A stretch of 64,000 nt of DNA from Nitrospirota bacterium (GTDB taxonomy: Bacteria; Nitrospirota; 9FT-COMBO-42-15; HDB-SIOI813). Shown in pieces: positions 54,233 to 63,246 of the stretch. Position numbers and translations under genes: made by a program. The first letter of the stretch is position 1. Every line of letters begins with the position of its first letter. The notes below the pieces were generated by a model. The model did no database searches and was not told where the DNA came from. It saw only the letters and a program-made list of their open reading frames with translations. The stretch spans positions 62,001-126,000 of the forward strand of contig JADZCV010000045.1 of assembly GCA_020851375.1 (NCBI GenBank). Direction: 5' to 3'.

Positions 54233-54967
54233 ATGTCAAAGAAGAAACATGAAGAACATGAAAATCACGAACGGTGGCTGGTATCTTATGCAGATTTCAT
54301 AACACTATTATTTGCATTTTTCGTAGTAATGTACTCCACATCATCCATAAACGAGGGTAAATACAGGGCTGTTAGCGAATCTGCCCAGGCGGCATTCAAT
54401 CCATCAAGTCTTACTTCAAAGAAAGTCGAGATCGGACCAAAATTATCCTCAGGAGACAGGACGACCGGCAAAGTTGAATATATAGCCGCAATAAAGAATG
54501 TACTGAAGACATTTGAACAGAATAAAAAGGTATCGGTCTTTCAGAACACAAAGGGTATAGTTATCAGGATTACAGATACAGCACTTTTTGATTCCGGAAA
54601 GGCAGAGATCAAGAGTGAGGCATTAGAGACCATTGACCATCTGGCAGGCACCCTCACAGGCATCAAAAGAAATATTCAGATAGAAGGACACACCGACAAC
54701 ATCCCGATCAACAGCCCTGTTTATCCCTCAAACTGGGAACTGTCTTCTTCAAGGGCAACAAGCATAGTGCGCCGTTTTGTCAATATGCGATTGGAACCAT
54801 CCAGCCTTACTGCAATAGGTTACGGTGAGTACCGTCCGATAGCGTCAAACGATACTGAAGAGGGACGCAGCAGAAACAGGAGAGTTGACATCGTTATTTT
54901 AAATGAGAAACAGCAAACCGGCGAAGAACAATTCACAAATCCCTTTGCAAACTTGAAAGTGGAATGA
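54233..54967 (+). CDS. motB: Flagellar motor stator protein MotB
   Basis: 244 residues: HERWLVSYADFITLLFAFF with the essential ion-binding Asp at the start of the single transmembrane helix, then a plug and linker and an OmpA-type peptidoglycan domain (IEGHTDNIPIN, NWELSSSRATSIVRRF, NRRVDIVI). Anchors the stator to the wall. It converges on the small gene at 54991. Confidence 0.96.
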   Translation: MSKKKHEEHENHERWLVSYADFITLLFAFFVVMYSTSSINEGKYRAVSESAQAAFNPSSLTSKKVEIGPKLSSGDRTTGKVEYIAAIKNVLKTFEQNKKVSVFQNTKGIVIRITDTALFDSGKAEIKSEALETIDHLAGTLTGIKRNIQIEGHTDNIPINSPVYPSNWELSSSRATSIVRRFVNMRLEPSSLTAIGYGEYRPIASNDTEEGRSRNRRVDIVILNEKQQTGEEQFTNPFANLKVE

Positions 54968-54990
54968 TTGTTAATACTATTAAGTTTACA

Positions 54991-55296
54991 CTACGCAGTA
55001 ATATCAATGTGATTTGATTTGTCTCCGGTCTCATCCTTATCGCTTTCATCCGCATAATCTTTTTCTTTTTTTTCTGATTCGTGCTGTTGTCCCTTTTCTT
55101 CGTCTCTTACACTTATTTCAACCCTGTCAACCGGTTCCTTATCTTCAATAGTCTTTCCTTTGGTCTCCGCGCTCTTCTGTCCCTCAGATGTATGCCTGGC
55201 TTGTTCTGCCTGTACCTGTTGCTGCTGAACATGCTGAACCCTGTCAACTCCGGCAATATTGGACAGCACCTGCTGTATGTTGGATACGCCTGCCAT
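54991..55296 (-). CDS. Small charged, Gln/Glu/Lys-rich protein of unknown function
   Basis: 101 residues, mostly low-complexity: a Val/Gln-rich N-terminus, a Glu/Lys/Asp-rich body and a VDRVEIS segment that is common in small proteins beside flagellar genes. It starts 6 nt after the chemoreceptor gene, so it ends the chemotaxis operon. Probably disordered. I do not recognise a family and a real product is likely but not certain. Confidence 0.5.
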   Translation of the reverse strand: MAGVSNIQQVLSNIAGVDRVQHVQQQQVQAEQARHTSEGQKSAETKGKTIEDKEPVDRVEISVRDEEKGQQHESEKKEKDYADESDKDETGDKSNHIDITA

Positions 55297-55302
55297 TGTA
55301 AG

Positions 55303-56916
55303 TTATAACCTGAATTGGGAGGTCACGGCCTGTAACTCTGATGCTATTTTAGAAAGTTCGTTTGCGGAATTGCTTGTTTCCCTGACACTGCCTGCAGTCT
55401 CTCTTGTAACAGCAGCTATGCCCTCCATATTTGATGATATATCCCCGGCTGCAGCAGACTGCTGCTCAGAGGCTGCAGCGATCTGATGAATCATATTTGA
55501 TACATTTCTTACTATATCTACTATCCTTGTCAGGCTCTCGCCTGCGCTCGAAGCAAGTTCCACACCTGTCTCAACATCTTTTCTCCCGCTGTTCATTGCA
55601 TCAACCGCCCCCGCTGTCCGCTTCTGAATAAACTCAATCTTATCCCTGATTTCTTTCGTTGATTTTGAAGTCCTCTCAGCAAGTTTTCTGACTTCATCTG
55701 CCACTACAGCAAACCCCTTTCCATGTTCACCGGCCCTCGCTGCCTCGATTGCAGCATTCAGGGCAAGAAGATTGGTCTGGTCCGCAATATCATTTATGAC
55801 AGTTATAATATACCCTATCCGGTCTGAATTCCTTCCAAGCTCTTCAATGGTCTTTGCAGACTCTTCCACATATTTTGCTATTCCCTGCATCCCTGACACT
55901 GTCATGGAAACAACCTCGCCTCCGTTCATTGCCATTTCCGAGGCCTTCCTGGCAAACTCAGCAGCCTGACTCGTATTGCCGGCAACCTGACTTACTGTAG
56001 CACTCATCTGCTCAATGGCAGTAGCGACCTGCGTAACCTGCATGTTCTGATTTTCAGTACCTTTGGATATATGCTCAGAGGTGGCAGACAACTGCATTGC
56101 CGTGAATCCGGCACGTTGAGTTAATTCAGCCGCCCTGGTAAGCACATCAGTTATTTTATCCGCAAATGTATTGAAACTTAGGGCAACTTCCCCTGATTCA
56201 TCCATCCTGTCTGTATCAAGCCTCCGTCGCAGGTCTCCGTCGCCTTCAGCAATTTCTTTAAATACCAATGCCAGATTGTGTAATGGCGAAACGGTCATTC
56301 GAGCTATGAAGTATGCCATAACGAATCCTGTAATTATCATGGCCAGGCTCATAAACGTAAATATCCTGTTATTCCATCCTGTTATGGATTCTATGTCTGA
56401 AATCCTGTTACTGAACATTTCAGAAGTTCTTCGTTTATACAATTCAAGCCGTTCTTTAAGCCCTGATACAGATTCACTGAATCTCGTCATACCGGATTCT
56501 ATCATCTGCGGGTCTCTGCTGATTACTGCCTCTGTTATCAGCCGGCCGTCATGGTTAAACCTTTCAAATAATTCGCTTATTTCTTCAATCTCCCTGATCC
56601 CGGATGCATCACTGATTTTAAGTTCATTGATTGATGCGGTAAATCTGTCTGAGCTCTCTTTGGCCCTGGCCATGATACGGGTATCTGCTGATCCAGCCGT
56701 ATTTGAGTAATAACCCACTATTGCCTGAAATTCGGATAAAAGAATATGTGTATGCTCAAGGCGCAGATAATCTCGGTTCCTGAGTTCATGTGAATGCCTC
56801 TGAATGGCTTTGTTTGAAATAAAGGAAAACAGGGTGGTAGAAACAAACAGGAGAGATAATATGCAGAAACCAAGATATATTTTCTGTCTTATTCGAAGAG
56901 AATTTAAATACCTCAT
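55303..56916 (-). CDS. Methyl-accepting chemotaxis protein
   Basis: 537 residues: a first transmembrane helix (about 12-32), a helical periplasmic sensor (about 35-185, four-helix-bundle type), a second helix (about 188-210), HAMP (about 210-265) and a cytoplasmic signalling domain. The kinase-control tip is intact: [20 protein letters not shown] and [15 protein letters not shown]. No CheR-tethering pentapeptide ends the protein. It follows a CheW gene by a 4-nt overlap (ATGA). Confidence 0.95.
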   Translation of the reverse strand: MRYLNSLRIRQKIYLGFCILSLLFVSTTLFSFISNKAIQRHSHELRNRDYLRLEHTHILLSEFQAIVGYYSNTAGSADTRIMARAKESSDRFTASINELKISDASGIREIEEISELFERFNHDGRLITEAVISRDPQMIESGMTRFSESVSGLKERLELYKRRTSEMFSNRISDIESITGWNNRIFTFMSLAMIITGFVMAYFIARMTVSPLHNLALVFKEIAEGDGDLRRRLDTDRMDESGEVALSFNTFADKITDVLTRAAELTQRAGFTAMQLSATSEHISKGTENQNMQVTQVATAIEQMSATVSQVAGNTSQAAEFARKASEMAMNGGEVVSMTVSGMQGIAKYVEESAKTIEELGRNSDRIGYIITVINDIADQTNLLALNAAIEAARAGEHGKGFAVVADEVRKLAERTSKSTKEIRDKIEFIQKRTAGAVDAMNSGRKDVETGVELASSAGESLTRIVDIVRNVSNMIHQIAAASEQQSAAAGDISSNMEGIAAVTRETAGSVRETSNSANELSKIASELQAVTSQFRL

Positions 56917-57365
56917 TCCTGGCCTACAATAAGCAGTTCTTCCAGATTCAAGACTGTAATCAGCCTATCTTCCTTTTTACCGATACCCATAATGTACTTG
57001 GAACTGGTATTTTCATCAATAGCAGGACAGGGCTCAAGCTCATCAGGACTGAGATTTATAACATCTATAACAGCATCCACGACCAGGCCTGTCATCCTTG
57101 TCCCGGAATCAACGACAATAATCCTTGATGATTCTGTACATTCTGTGACACTTGTGCCCATTCTGTTCCTTAAGTCTATTACCGGGACTATTTTTCCCCT
57201 GAGGTTTATTACACCTCCGACATAGGAAGGGGCCTTTGGGACCTTTACTGCTCCAATAACTCTTATGATCTCCTGAACCTTCATAATGTGTATACCGCAC
57301 TGTTCATTTCCTACCATAAAGGTAACTATTTGCAATGTATCATCTGCAACTGCATTGTTCTTCAT
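56913..57365 (-). CDS. cheW: Chemotaxis adaptor CheW
   Basis: 150 residues, one CheW domain: [20 protein letters not shown], then [20 protein letters not shown]. Links the chemoreceptor to CheA. Between cheB (34 nt upstream) and mcp (4-nt overlap). Confidence 0.94.
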   Translation of the reverse strand: MKNNAVADDTLQIVTFMVGNEQCGIHIMKVQEIIRVIGAVKVPKAPSYVGGVINLRGKIVPVIDLRNRMGTSVTECTESSRIIVVDSGTRMTGLVVDAVIDVINLSPDELEPCPAIDENTSSKYIMGIGKKEDRLITVLNLEELLIVGQE

Positions 57366-57399
57366 TATGAAAGTATCCTTTCTGTCATACCATGCCCTC

Positions 57400-58449
57400 T
57401 CACAACATATTGATTATTTCATCGGCGATCTTTCCAAGCGGAACTATCTTATCTACTACACCACTGTCTATAGCAGCCTTTGGCATCCCAAATATTATGG
57501 AACTCTCTTCATCCTGGGCAATAACTTTTCCGTTCATTTTCTTGATCATCTTAAGCCCTTCACAGCCATCCTGTCCCATCCCTGTCATAATGACACCAAG
57601 GGCATGTCCTGAATAAGTCTTCGCTACTGATTCCATAGCAACATCCACTGAAGGCATATGTATCATTTTGGGTTCATTGGTCAATCTTATGTGCACATCA
57701 CCTGCCCTGCCCCTTTCAACTGTAAGATGTGAACCTCCCTTTGCAATAAGCGCCAGTCCAGGTTTGATGATGTCGCCATCTTTAGCCTCCCTCACCCCAA
57801 TGTGGCACAACTCACCCATCCTCTCTGCAAAGGATGCAGTAAACAGGGGCAGCATATGCTGCACAACTATAATCCCGGCGGGAAAGTTTCCCGGGAGCCT
57901 TGGCAGCACGTCCTGAAGAGACTTGGGACCTCCTGTCGAGGATCCAATAATTACAATATTAATGCTGTGCGCATCAGGCTTATGCTTGAAGTCATGATTC
58001 AAAACAGAAACAGGTATTGCATCAACTAACCGTTTCATCTTATTTTTACTGCGGCCAAACATCTTTACCTTGCTTACAATTTCATCCTTTATATTGGTAA
58101 TATTAACGATATTTCCTGACAGATGCTTCGGCACATAATCAACAGCTCCAATATCGAGCGCCTTCATGGTCTCCCTTGCCCCTTCTTCAGTAAGGGAGCT
58201 GACCATTATAACAGGCACAGGCATATCCTTCATTACATGCCTCAGTGCATCCAGCCCATTCAGCCGAGGCATCTCAATATCCATTGTAACAACATCAGGA
58301 ACCAGGGACTTTACTTTGCGTACTGCATCCTCACCATCTGACGCCTCCCCGATAACCCTTATATCCGGGTCAGAGTTCAGCATACCGGTAATTGCCTTTC
58401 TCATAAATGCAGAATCATCCACCACAAGAACCCTAACAGGACTGCTCAT
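57400..58449 (-). CDS. cheB: Protein-glutamate methylesterase CheB
   Basis: 349 residues: receiver domain with phospho-Asp in VVTMDIEMPRLNGLDAL, linker, and methylesterase domain with the Ser in IGSSTGGPKSL, His in VVQHM and Asp in TGMGQDGCEG. Removes methyl groups from, and deamidates, chemoreceptors. It follows cheA by 15 nt. Confidence 0.97.
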   Translation of the reverse strand: MSSPVRVLVVDDSAFMRKAITGMLNSDPDIRVIGEASDGEDAVRKVKSLVPDVVTMDIEMPRLNGLDALRHVMKDMPVPVIMVSSLTEEGARETMKALDIGAVDYVPKHLSGNIVNITNIKDEIVSKVKMFGRSKNKMKRLVDAIPVSVLNHDFKHKPDAHSINIVIIGSSTGGPKSLQDVLPRLPGNFPAGIIVVQHMLPLFTASFAERMGELCHIGVREAKDGDIIKPGLALIAKGGSHLTVERGRAGDVHIRLTNEPKMIHMPSVDVAMESVAKTYSGHALGVIMTGMGQDGCEGLKMIKKMNGKVIAQDEESSIIFGMPKAAIDSGVVDKIVPLGKIADEIINML

Positions 58450-58464
58450 TACGAAGGACCTCCC

Positions 58465-60249
58465 CTATGCTGTTGCCAACTCCTTTTGTTTGTAAATCAA
58501 TGATCCGGGGTCAAGTATCAGCCCCACTTTGCCGTCGCCTGTAATAGTTGCGCCAGACACCTCTTTTATATCTGTAAAATATGAACCGACTGGTTTTATT
58601 ACAACCTCTTCCTGATGGCACAACTCATCTACAATGACTCCAACCTTTTTCTCAGCAATATCCATGAGGACAACATACACCCAGTCACGCTCCGCCTCAT
58701 CGCTGGCCAGTTCCAGCGCATCGCTGAGCTTAATAAGAGGAATCAGGCTGTTTCTGACATTAAGGATTCTCTGACCATCAATGATTTTGAGACTGCTCTT
58801 GGGAACCCTGAAAGTCTCATGAATGGAAACAAGGGGAAGCGCATACATCCCGTCATTTACCTTGACCATCAGAACCTGAATTATGGCAAGTGTAAGCGGT
58901 ATTTTAAGCGTCATCTGCGTCCCTTTGCCAACTTCTGAATTTACATCTATTATTCCATTTATACGTCCTATGTTGGTTTTTACGACATCCATCCCGACGC
59001 CTCTGCCTGATATGTCACTAACCTTTTCAGCAGTACTAAAGCCTGGTTCAAAAATATAGTTTATAATCTCTTTGGATGATAATTTAATATCCTGATTTCT
59101 AATAAGACCACGCTCCCGGGCCTTTTTTTCAATAACTGAAGGATCAATACCCTTTCCATCATCCTCAATCTGAATTACTATGGAGTTGCCTTCCTGACAT
59201 GCTTTAAGTCTGATAGTACCTGTCTCAGGTTTTCCATTTTTTACCCTATCCCCGGGTGCCTCAATCCCGTGATCTATGGAATTCCTGATGAGATGAACCA
59301 GAGGGTCATTAAGTTCTTCTATTACTGACTTGTCTATCTCTGTGGCCTCACCAAGCATCTCGAGATTGATCTTTTTATTTGCCTTTCTGGCAATATCGCG
59401 CACCATCCTTGGAAATTTATTAAATACCTTCCTGATTGGCACCATTCTCATCTTCATAACTGACAGCTGAAGGTCTGTCGTGATAAGACTGAGGTTGGAT
59501 GAGGTCTCAAGGAGGGTCTTGATCTTCTCGTCTCCATCGTATAATCCCTCAATATCAGAGAGTATCTTTGTCAGTCTGTTTCTGCTAAGTACCAGTTCAC
59601 CGACGAGATCCATAACGTGATCAAGCCGGTCAGTATCAATTCTCAATGTCTGTTCTTTTTCTTCAACAGCTGCAACAGCCTGTTTTTCCGATACCCTGTC
59701 TGCCGACTCATTTACCGCAGCCGGTTTAACAGGTTTAACAGATTCGGATAGTTCGACCTCCGGAGCCTGAGAAATCACCTGGTTTGCACCTGGCTTCTCT
59801 TCAGCGTTTTCGGATGCATTGGGATCTGATGATGACGAATCAACAAGCGCTGAGTATTCCAGAAGTAATGCCAACTTTCTTTTTATAGTACTTATATCAA
59901 CCTTATCGCCGGAACTATCCTTTATCTCGCTCATCAGGACCTTCAACACGTCAACTGATTCAAGGATTATATCTATGGTCTCAGATGTTGCCTGTATCTC
60001 CTGCTGACGGAGTTTGTTCAATACATTTTCAGACTGATGGGCCACCTCTACAAGACGCGTAAATCCGAGAAATCCGGCAGAACCCTTGATACTATGCACC
60101 GCCCTGAATATCTCATTAATAAGACCCAAATCACCAGGGGCCTCCTCAAGCGTTACAAAACACTTATCAAGCCCTTCAAGCACCTCATCAGTCTCTACAA
60201 CAAAATCCCTTATCAGCTCCTGCATCTCATCCTGCGTCTCGTCCGCCAT
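58465..60249 (-). CDS. cheA: Chemotaxis histidine kinase CheA
   Basis: About 594 residues: Hpt with phospho-His in VHSIKGSAGFLGF, a Pro/Ala/Glu-rich linker (about 150-200), dimerisation helices, HATPase (LVHLIRNSIDHGIE, DISGRGVGMDVVKTN) and a C-terminal CheW-like domain. The receptor-type kinase of the flagellar pathway. I start at ATG 60249, 5 nt after AGGAGG; the frame runs on to 60270. A 149-bp repeat separates it from the CheW-CheZ gene. Confidence 0.96.
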   Translation of the reverse strand: MADETQDEMQELIRDFVVETDEVLEGLDKCFVTLEEAPGDLGLINEIFRAVHSIKGSAGFLGFTRLVEVAHQSENVLNKLRQQEIQATSETIDIILESVDVLKVLMSEIKDSSGDKVDISTIKRKLALLLEYSALVDSSSSDPNASENAEEKPGANQVISQAPEVELSESVKPVKPAAVNESADRVSEKQAVAAVEEKEQTLRIDTDRLDHVMDLVGELVLSRNRLTKILSDIEGLYDGDEKIKTLLETSSNLSLITTDLQLSVMKMRMVPIRKVFNKFPRMVRDIARKANKKINLEMLGEATEIDKSVIEELNDPLVHLIRNSIDHGIEAPGDRVKNGKPETGTIRLKACQEGNSIVIQIEDDGKGIDPSVIEKKARERGLIRNQDIKLSSKEIINYIFEPGFSTAEKVSDISGRGVGMDVVKTNIGRINGIIDVNSEVGKGTQMTLKIPLTLAIIQVLMVKVNDGMYALPLVSIHETFRVPKSSLKIIDGQRILNVRNSLIPLIKLSDALELASDEAERDWVYVVLMDIAEKKVGVIVDELCHQEEVVIKPVGSYFTDIKEVSGATITGDGKVGLILDPGSLIYKQKELATA

Positions 60250-60294
60250 CTCCCCCTCCTGCAATTTCAATTAAAACATGTGTATTCTTAATTT

Positions 60295-60443
60295 TTGCTC
60301 AAAAACGTTCAGATGCAAGGAAAGACATAAGATTTGAGGCGAGGCGTACTGTGTAGTACGTTGAGTCTCATATTTTATGTCTTGACGCCGCACGACCCAT
60401 TGCATTTACTTCGCAGCAATGGGTGCCCGGCGTTTTTCAGCAA
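60295..60443. repeat. 149-bp palindromic element with terminal inverted repeats
   Basis: Ends TTGCTCAAAAACG (60295-60307) and CGTTTTTCAGCAA (60431-60443) are inverted repeats at 12 of 13 bases. Inside are a 16-bp inverted pair (60323-60338 and 60367-60382), a CGTACT/AGTACG hairpin (60345-60360) and a CCCATTGC/GCAATGGG hairpin (60396-60403 and 60416-60423). No ORF. It looks like a MITE or REP-type element placed inside the chemotaxis operon between cheA and the CheW-CheZ gene. Confidence 0.75.
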
Positions 60444-60446
60444 TAA

Positions 60447-61574
60447 TTAATCGAAACCGAATTCCTTTAGTATATTATCCACCACATCCTGCTTCAGTGT
60501 AGGATTACTTGTAAACTGTTTAAGTGAGCTGTCCCCTTCTATTGAATCCTTAGATTTGAGTCCAAAGGTAACAATCAGCTGAAGCAGACGCTTCTCCACA
60601 TCTTCAATAAGACCCACTATCATCTTGATCTTCTGCCCTGTCAGGTCCTGAAAAGAAAGGCTGGTGATAATATCCATCAGTATCTCCCGGTTCTCTGAAA
60701 CGACATTTTTTACTTCCCCGATTGAATTTACAAGATCATTACCCCTTTCTGCAGACTCGGCATGATGAATAATCAGATCATGATTATCAAGCACCTTTTC
60801 AACCTGGCCCATCACTGTATGTGTTGCAGCCTCTGTAGCCCTGGATATTTCCGACAACTGTACAGATGCCTGCGGAATTTTGTCTGAAGCATGTGTTATA
60901 TTTGGTTCAACTGCCTGCATCTTTTTTATGGTTGTATTGATATATCTGGCAATATCACCTAACTGTCCATACAATTCTTCCTTGACTTCATGCTGAAAAT
61001 CACCCTGAGACATTGCCCTTGCCGCATGAACGAGCTGATCTATATCATTAGTGGAACAGTCAGAGACATTAAAGTCTGATTTATTTTCATACGTATTCTG
61101 TACAGTATCTGCAAGACCGCTGCCCTGACCATAGTCCTTAAACAATTGTGCAAGGTCAAGCACTATTGTAATATACCCGTTATTCCTGATAATACCACTT
61201 ATATACTCAGAGCTTATGCTCTTTGTAATCGCCGGGGGATCTTCAAGGCTTTTATCAGAAACTCGCAATACCTCAGATACGGCATCAACAAGAATGCCAA
61301 TTTTATCTCCGTTTAATCCAACTATAATAATTCTCGTATCTTTTGTTATTTCTCCTGCAGGTATTCCAAGTTTTCCCCCGAGGTCAATTACCGGAATGAC
61401 AAGGCCGCGAAGATCTATGACACCCAGGACATTGCCAGGGAGTTCAGGCATCCTGTTGATATGCTCATATCTGTTGATCTCATGTACATCAGCAATATTA
61501 ACCGCAAATTTCTCCCCGCCTACTGAGAACCCCACCAACTGCAATACCCCCTCTGACTGTTTTTGTGCCTGCAT
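60447..61574 (-). CDS. CheW-CheZ fusion: receptor adaptor joined to CheY-P phosphatase
   Basis: About 375 residues. Residues about 5-145 are a CheW domain (VGFSVGGEKFAVNIADVHEI, LGVIDLRGLVIPVIDLGGKL). A HAMP-like helical stretch follows (about 175-215, ARAMSQGDFQHEV), then a CheZ long helical hairpin with SFQDLTGQKIK carrying the catalytic Asp (about 310) and Gln (about 314), and a C-terminal DNILKEFGF like the CheY-docking tail of CheZ. I start at ATG 61574, preceded by AAGGAG; the frame from 61607 overlaps cheY. It would place the CheY-P phosphatase in the receptor array. Confidence 0.88.
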   Translation of the reverse strand: MQAQKQSEGVLQLVGFSVGGEKFAVNIADVHEINRYEHINRMPELPGNVLGVIDLRGLVIPVIDLGGKLGIPAGEITKDTRIIIVGLNGDKIGILVDAVSEVLRVSDKSLEDPPAITKSISSEYISGIIRNNGYITIVLDLAQLFKDYGQGSGLADTVQNTYENKSDFNVSDCSTNDIDQLVHAARAMSQGDFQHEVKEELYGQLGDIARYINTTIKKMQAVEPNITHASDKIPQASVQLSEISRATEAATHTVMGQVEKVLDNHDLIIHHAESAERGNDLVNSIGEVKNVVSENREILMDIITSLSFQDLTGQKIKMIVGLIEDVEKRLLQLIVTFGLKSKDSIEGDSSLKQFTSNPTLKQDVVDNILKEFGFD

Positions 61575-61593
61575 TATATGGCTCCTTGCTACA

Positions 61594-61977
61594 TTATTTA
61601 CCGTCAAATATCTTCTCTATCTTCTCCTTCAGGACATCGGCTGTAAAAGGCTTCACAACATAATTATTGACTCCTGCCTTTATGGCATCCAGTACATTCT
61701 CTTTCTTGGCCTCTGCTGTCACCATGAGTACAGGTACAGAGCTCAGTACATTGTCTGCGCGTATAGCCCTTAACAGGTCAAGTCCGGTCATATTAGGCAT
61801 GTTCCAGTCAGACACCACAAGACCGAACCCACCCTGCCGCAGTCTTGCAAGCGCGCTGTTGCCGTCTTCTGCCTCTTCAATATCCGTGTAACCAATCTGT
61901 TTCAGGATATTCTTCACTATCCTGCGCATAGTGGAAAAATCGTCCACAACGAGCACCTTCATCTTAAGATCTAACAT
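61594..61977 (-). CDS. cheY: Chemotaxis response regulator CheY
   Basis: 127 residues, single receiver: [19 protein letters not shown], phospho-Asp in [16 protein letters not shown], Thr in [11 protein letters not shown], Lys in [11 protein letters not shown]. This is the flagellar-type CheY that binds the motor switch. Just upstream of the CheW-CheZ gene and overlapping the other receiver gene by 14 nt. Confidence 0.95.
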   Translation of the reverse strand: MLDLKMKVLVVDDFSTMRRIVKNILKQIGYTDIEEAEDGNSALARLRQGGFGLVVSDWNMPNMTGLDLLRAIRADNVLSSVPVLMVTAEAKKENVLDAIKAGVNNYVVKPFTADVLKEKIEKIFDGK

Positions 61978-62350
61978 ATCTGCACCTCTCCAATATTATT
62001 TTTACCTCTTCTACGAGACTCTCCTTCGTTATAGGCTTTGTCAGAAATGCCGTAGCGCCTTTTTGTATCAATTCAGTCTTTCTTGTGTTGTCATTCTCTG
62101 TTGTTAATATAACCAGTGGAATCTGCATATACGAAGGATTACTGCGCACCCATTCTATCAGCCCTGCACCATCCATCTGCGGCATATTGAGGTCTGAGAT
62201 GATCATATCCACGCCGGATGAAACGAGTTTCTCTATCGCCTCAACCCCATTGCCGGCTGATATTGTCCTGAATCCGGCGCTGCCAAGGTACAGTGATACT
62301 ATTTTCCTCGTTGTCCTGCAATCATCTACCACTAAAATGCTTTTTTCCAT
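61964..62350 (-). CDS. Second single-domain response regulator (CheY-like)
   Basis: 128 residues: [19 protein letters not shown], phospho-Asp in [19 protein letters not shown], Lys in [16 protein letters not shown]. Less like the motor-binding CheY than the next gene; it may act as a phosphate sink or in adaptation, or drive a different output. It overlaps cheY by 14 nt and lies 41 nt after cheR. Confidence 0.9.
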   Translation of the reverse strand: MEKSILVVDDCRTTRKIVSLYLGSAGFRTISAGNGVEAIEKLVSSGVDMIISDLNMPQMDGAGLIEWVRSNPSYMQIPLVILTTENDNTRKTELIQKGATAFLTKPITKESLVEEVKIILERCRYVRS

Positions 62351-62391
62351 AAGACACCCTTTTCCTGCTGTTAGGTTCTTAATTACTATTC

Positions 62392-63246
62392 CTACTTCTG
62401 ATAAATCAGTACGTTATTGGCATTTACGATCTTAAATGCCCTTGATATATTAAACAGCGATTCTGAATGACCTATAAACAGATAACCGCCGGATAACAGA
62501 CTGTTATACAGGCTTGAGATGACTTTCTTCTTGGATGCCTCATCAAAATATATCAGGACATTTCTGCAGAATATGATGTCCATCCCCCTGTACATCCTGA
62601 TGGCAGCGTCATCAGACAGATTTATATTACTGAATCTTACCAGCCTTTTAACATCCGGTTTGATGGCATATTTGCCGCCGCCATTCTTTGTAAAGTACCT
62701 GTCCAGATGCTGCGGGGACAGATTGCGCACGGAATAATCATTATACTCACCCCTTCTTGCCGAGCTCAGCACAGCTTCACTTATATCGCTTCCGTGTATC
62801 TCTATGTCCCAGTCTTTATACTCAGGAGCTGACAGTGTATCCGAAACCATGATGGACAATGTATAAGGCTCCTCTCCTGTAGAACAGGCAGCGCTCCATA
62901 TGCGCAGTTTATTGCTTCCCCTGGCTTTCAGTTTTTTAACAATCTCCGGCAATACAACGGATTCAAAAGCCTGTAACTGGCCAATATCACGGAAAAAAAA
63001 AGTTTCATTTGTAGTTATTATATTAAACAGAAATGTAAACTCTTTTTCCTTTCCGGCATCATGTTTCAGGAAATCTATATACTTGTCAAAGCTCCCATAA
63101 CCGGCATCTTCAATATGCCTCGCGAGCCTGTTTTCAAGTAAATATTTCTTGTTATCCGGAAAGTGCATGCCGCTTCTGCTGTAAATCATGTCCCTGAGTG
63201 AATAAAATGCGTTATCACTCATTTTTACTGTATTAGTAGTTAACAT
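62392..63246 (-). CDS. cheR: Chemotaxis protein methyltransferase CheR
   Basis: 284 residues: an N-terminal helical domain (FYSLRDMIYSRSGMHFPDNK), then a SAM methyltransferase with WSAACSTGEEPYTLSIM and IIFCRNVLIYFDEASK. Methylates chemoreceptor glutamates, opposing CheB. No TPR tail. Its start overlaps the HEAT gene by 14 nt; a later ATG at 63222 is possible since neither has a clear Shine-Dalgarno. Confidence 0.95.
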   Translation of the reverse strand: MLTTNTVKMSDNAFYSLRDMIYSRSGMHFPDNKKYLLENRLARHIEDAGYGSFDKYIDFLKHDAGKEKEFTFLFNIITTNETFFFRDIGQLQAFESVVLPEIVKKLKARGSNKLRIWSAACSTGEEPYTLSIMVSDTLSAPEYKDWDIEIHGSDISEAVLSSARRGEYNDYSVRNLSPQHLDRYFTKNGGGKYAIKPDVKRLVRFSNINLSDDAAIRMYRGMDIIFCRNVLIYFDEASKKKVISSLYNSLLSGGYLFIGHSESLFNISRAFKIVNANNVLIYQK

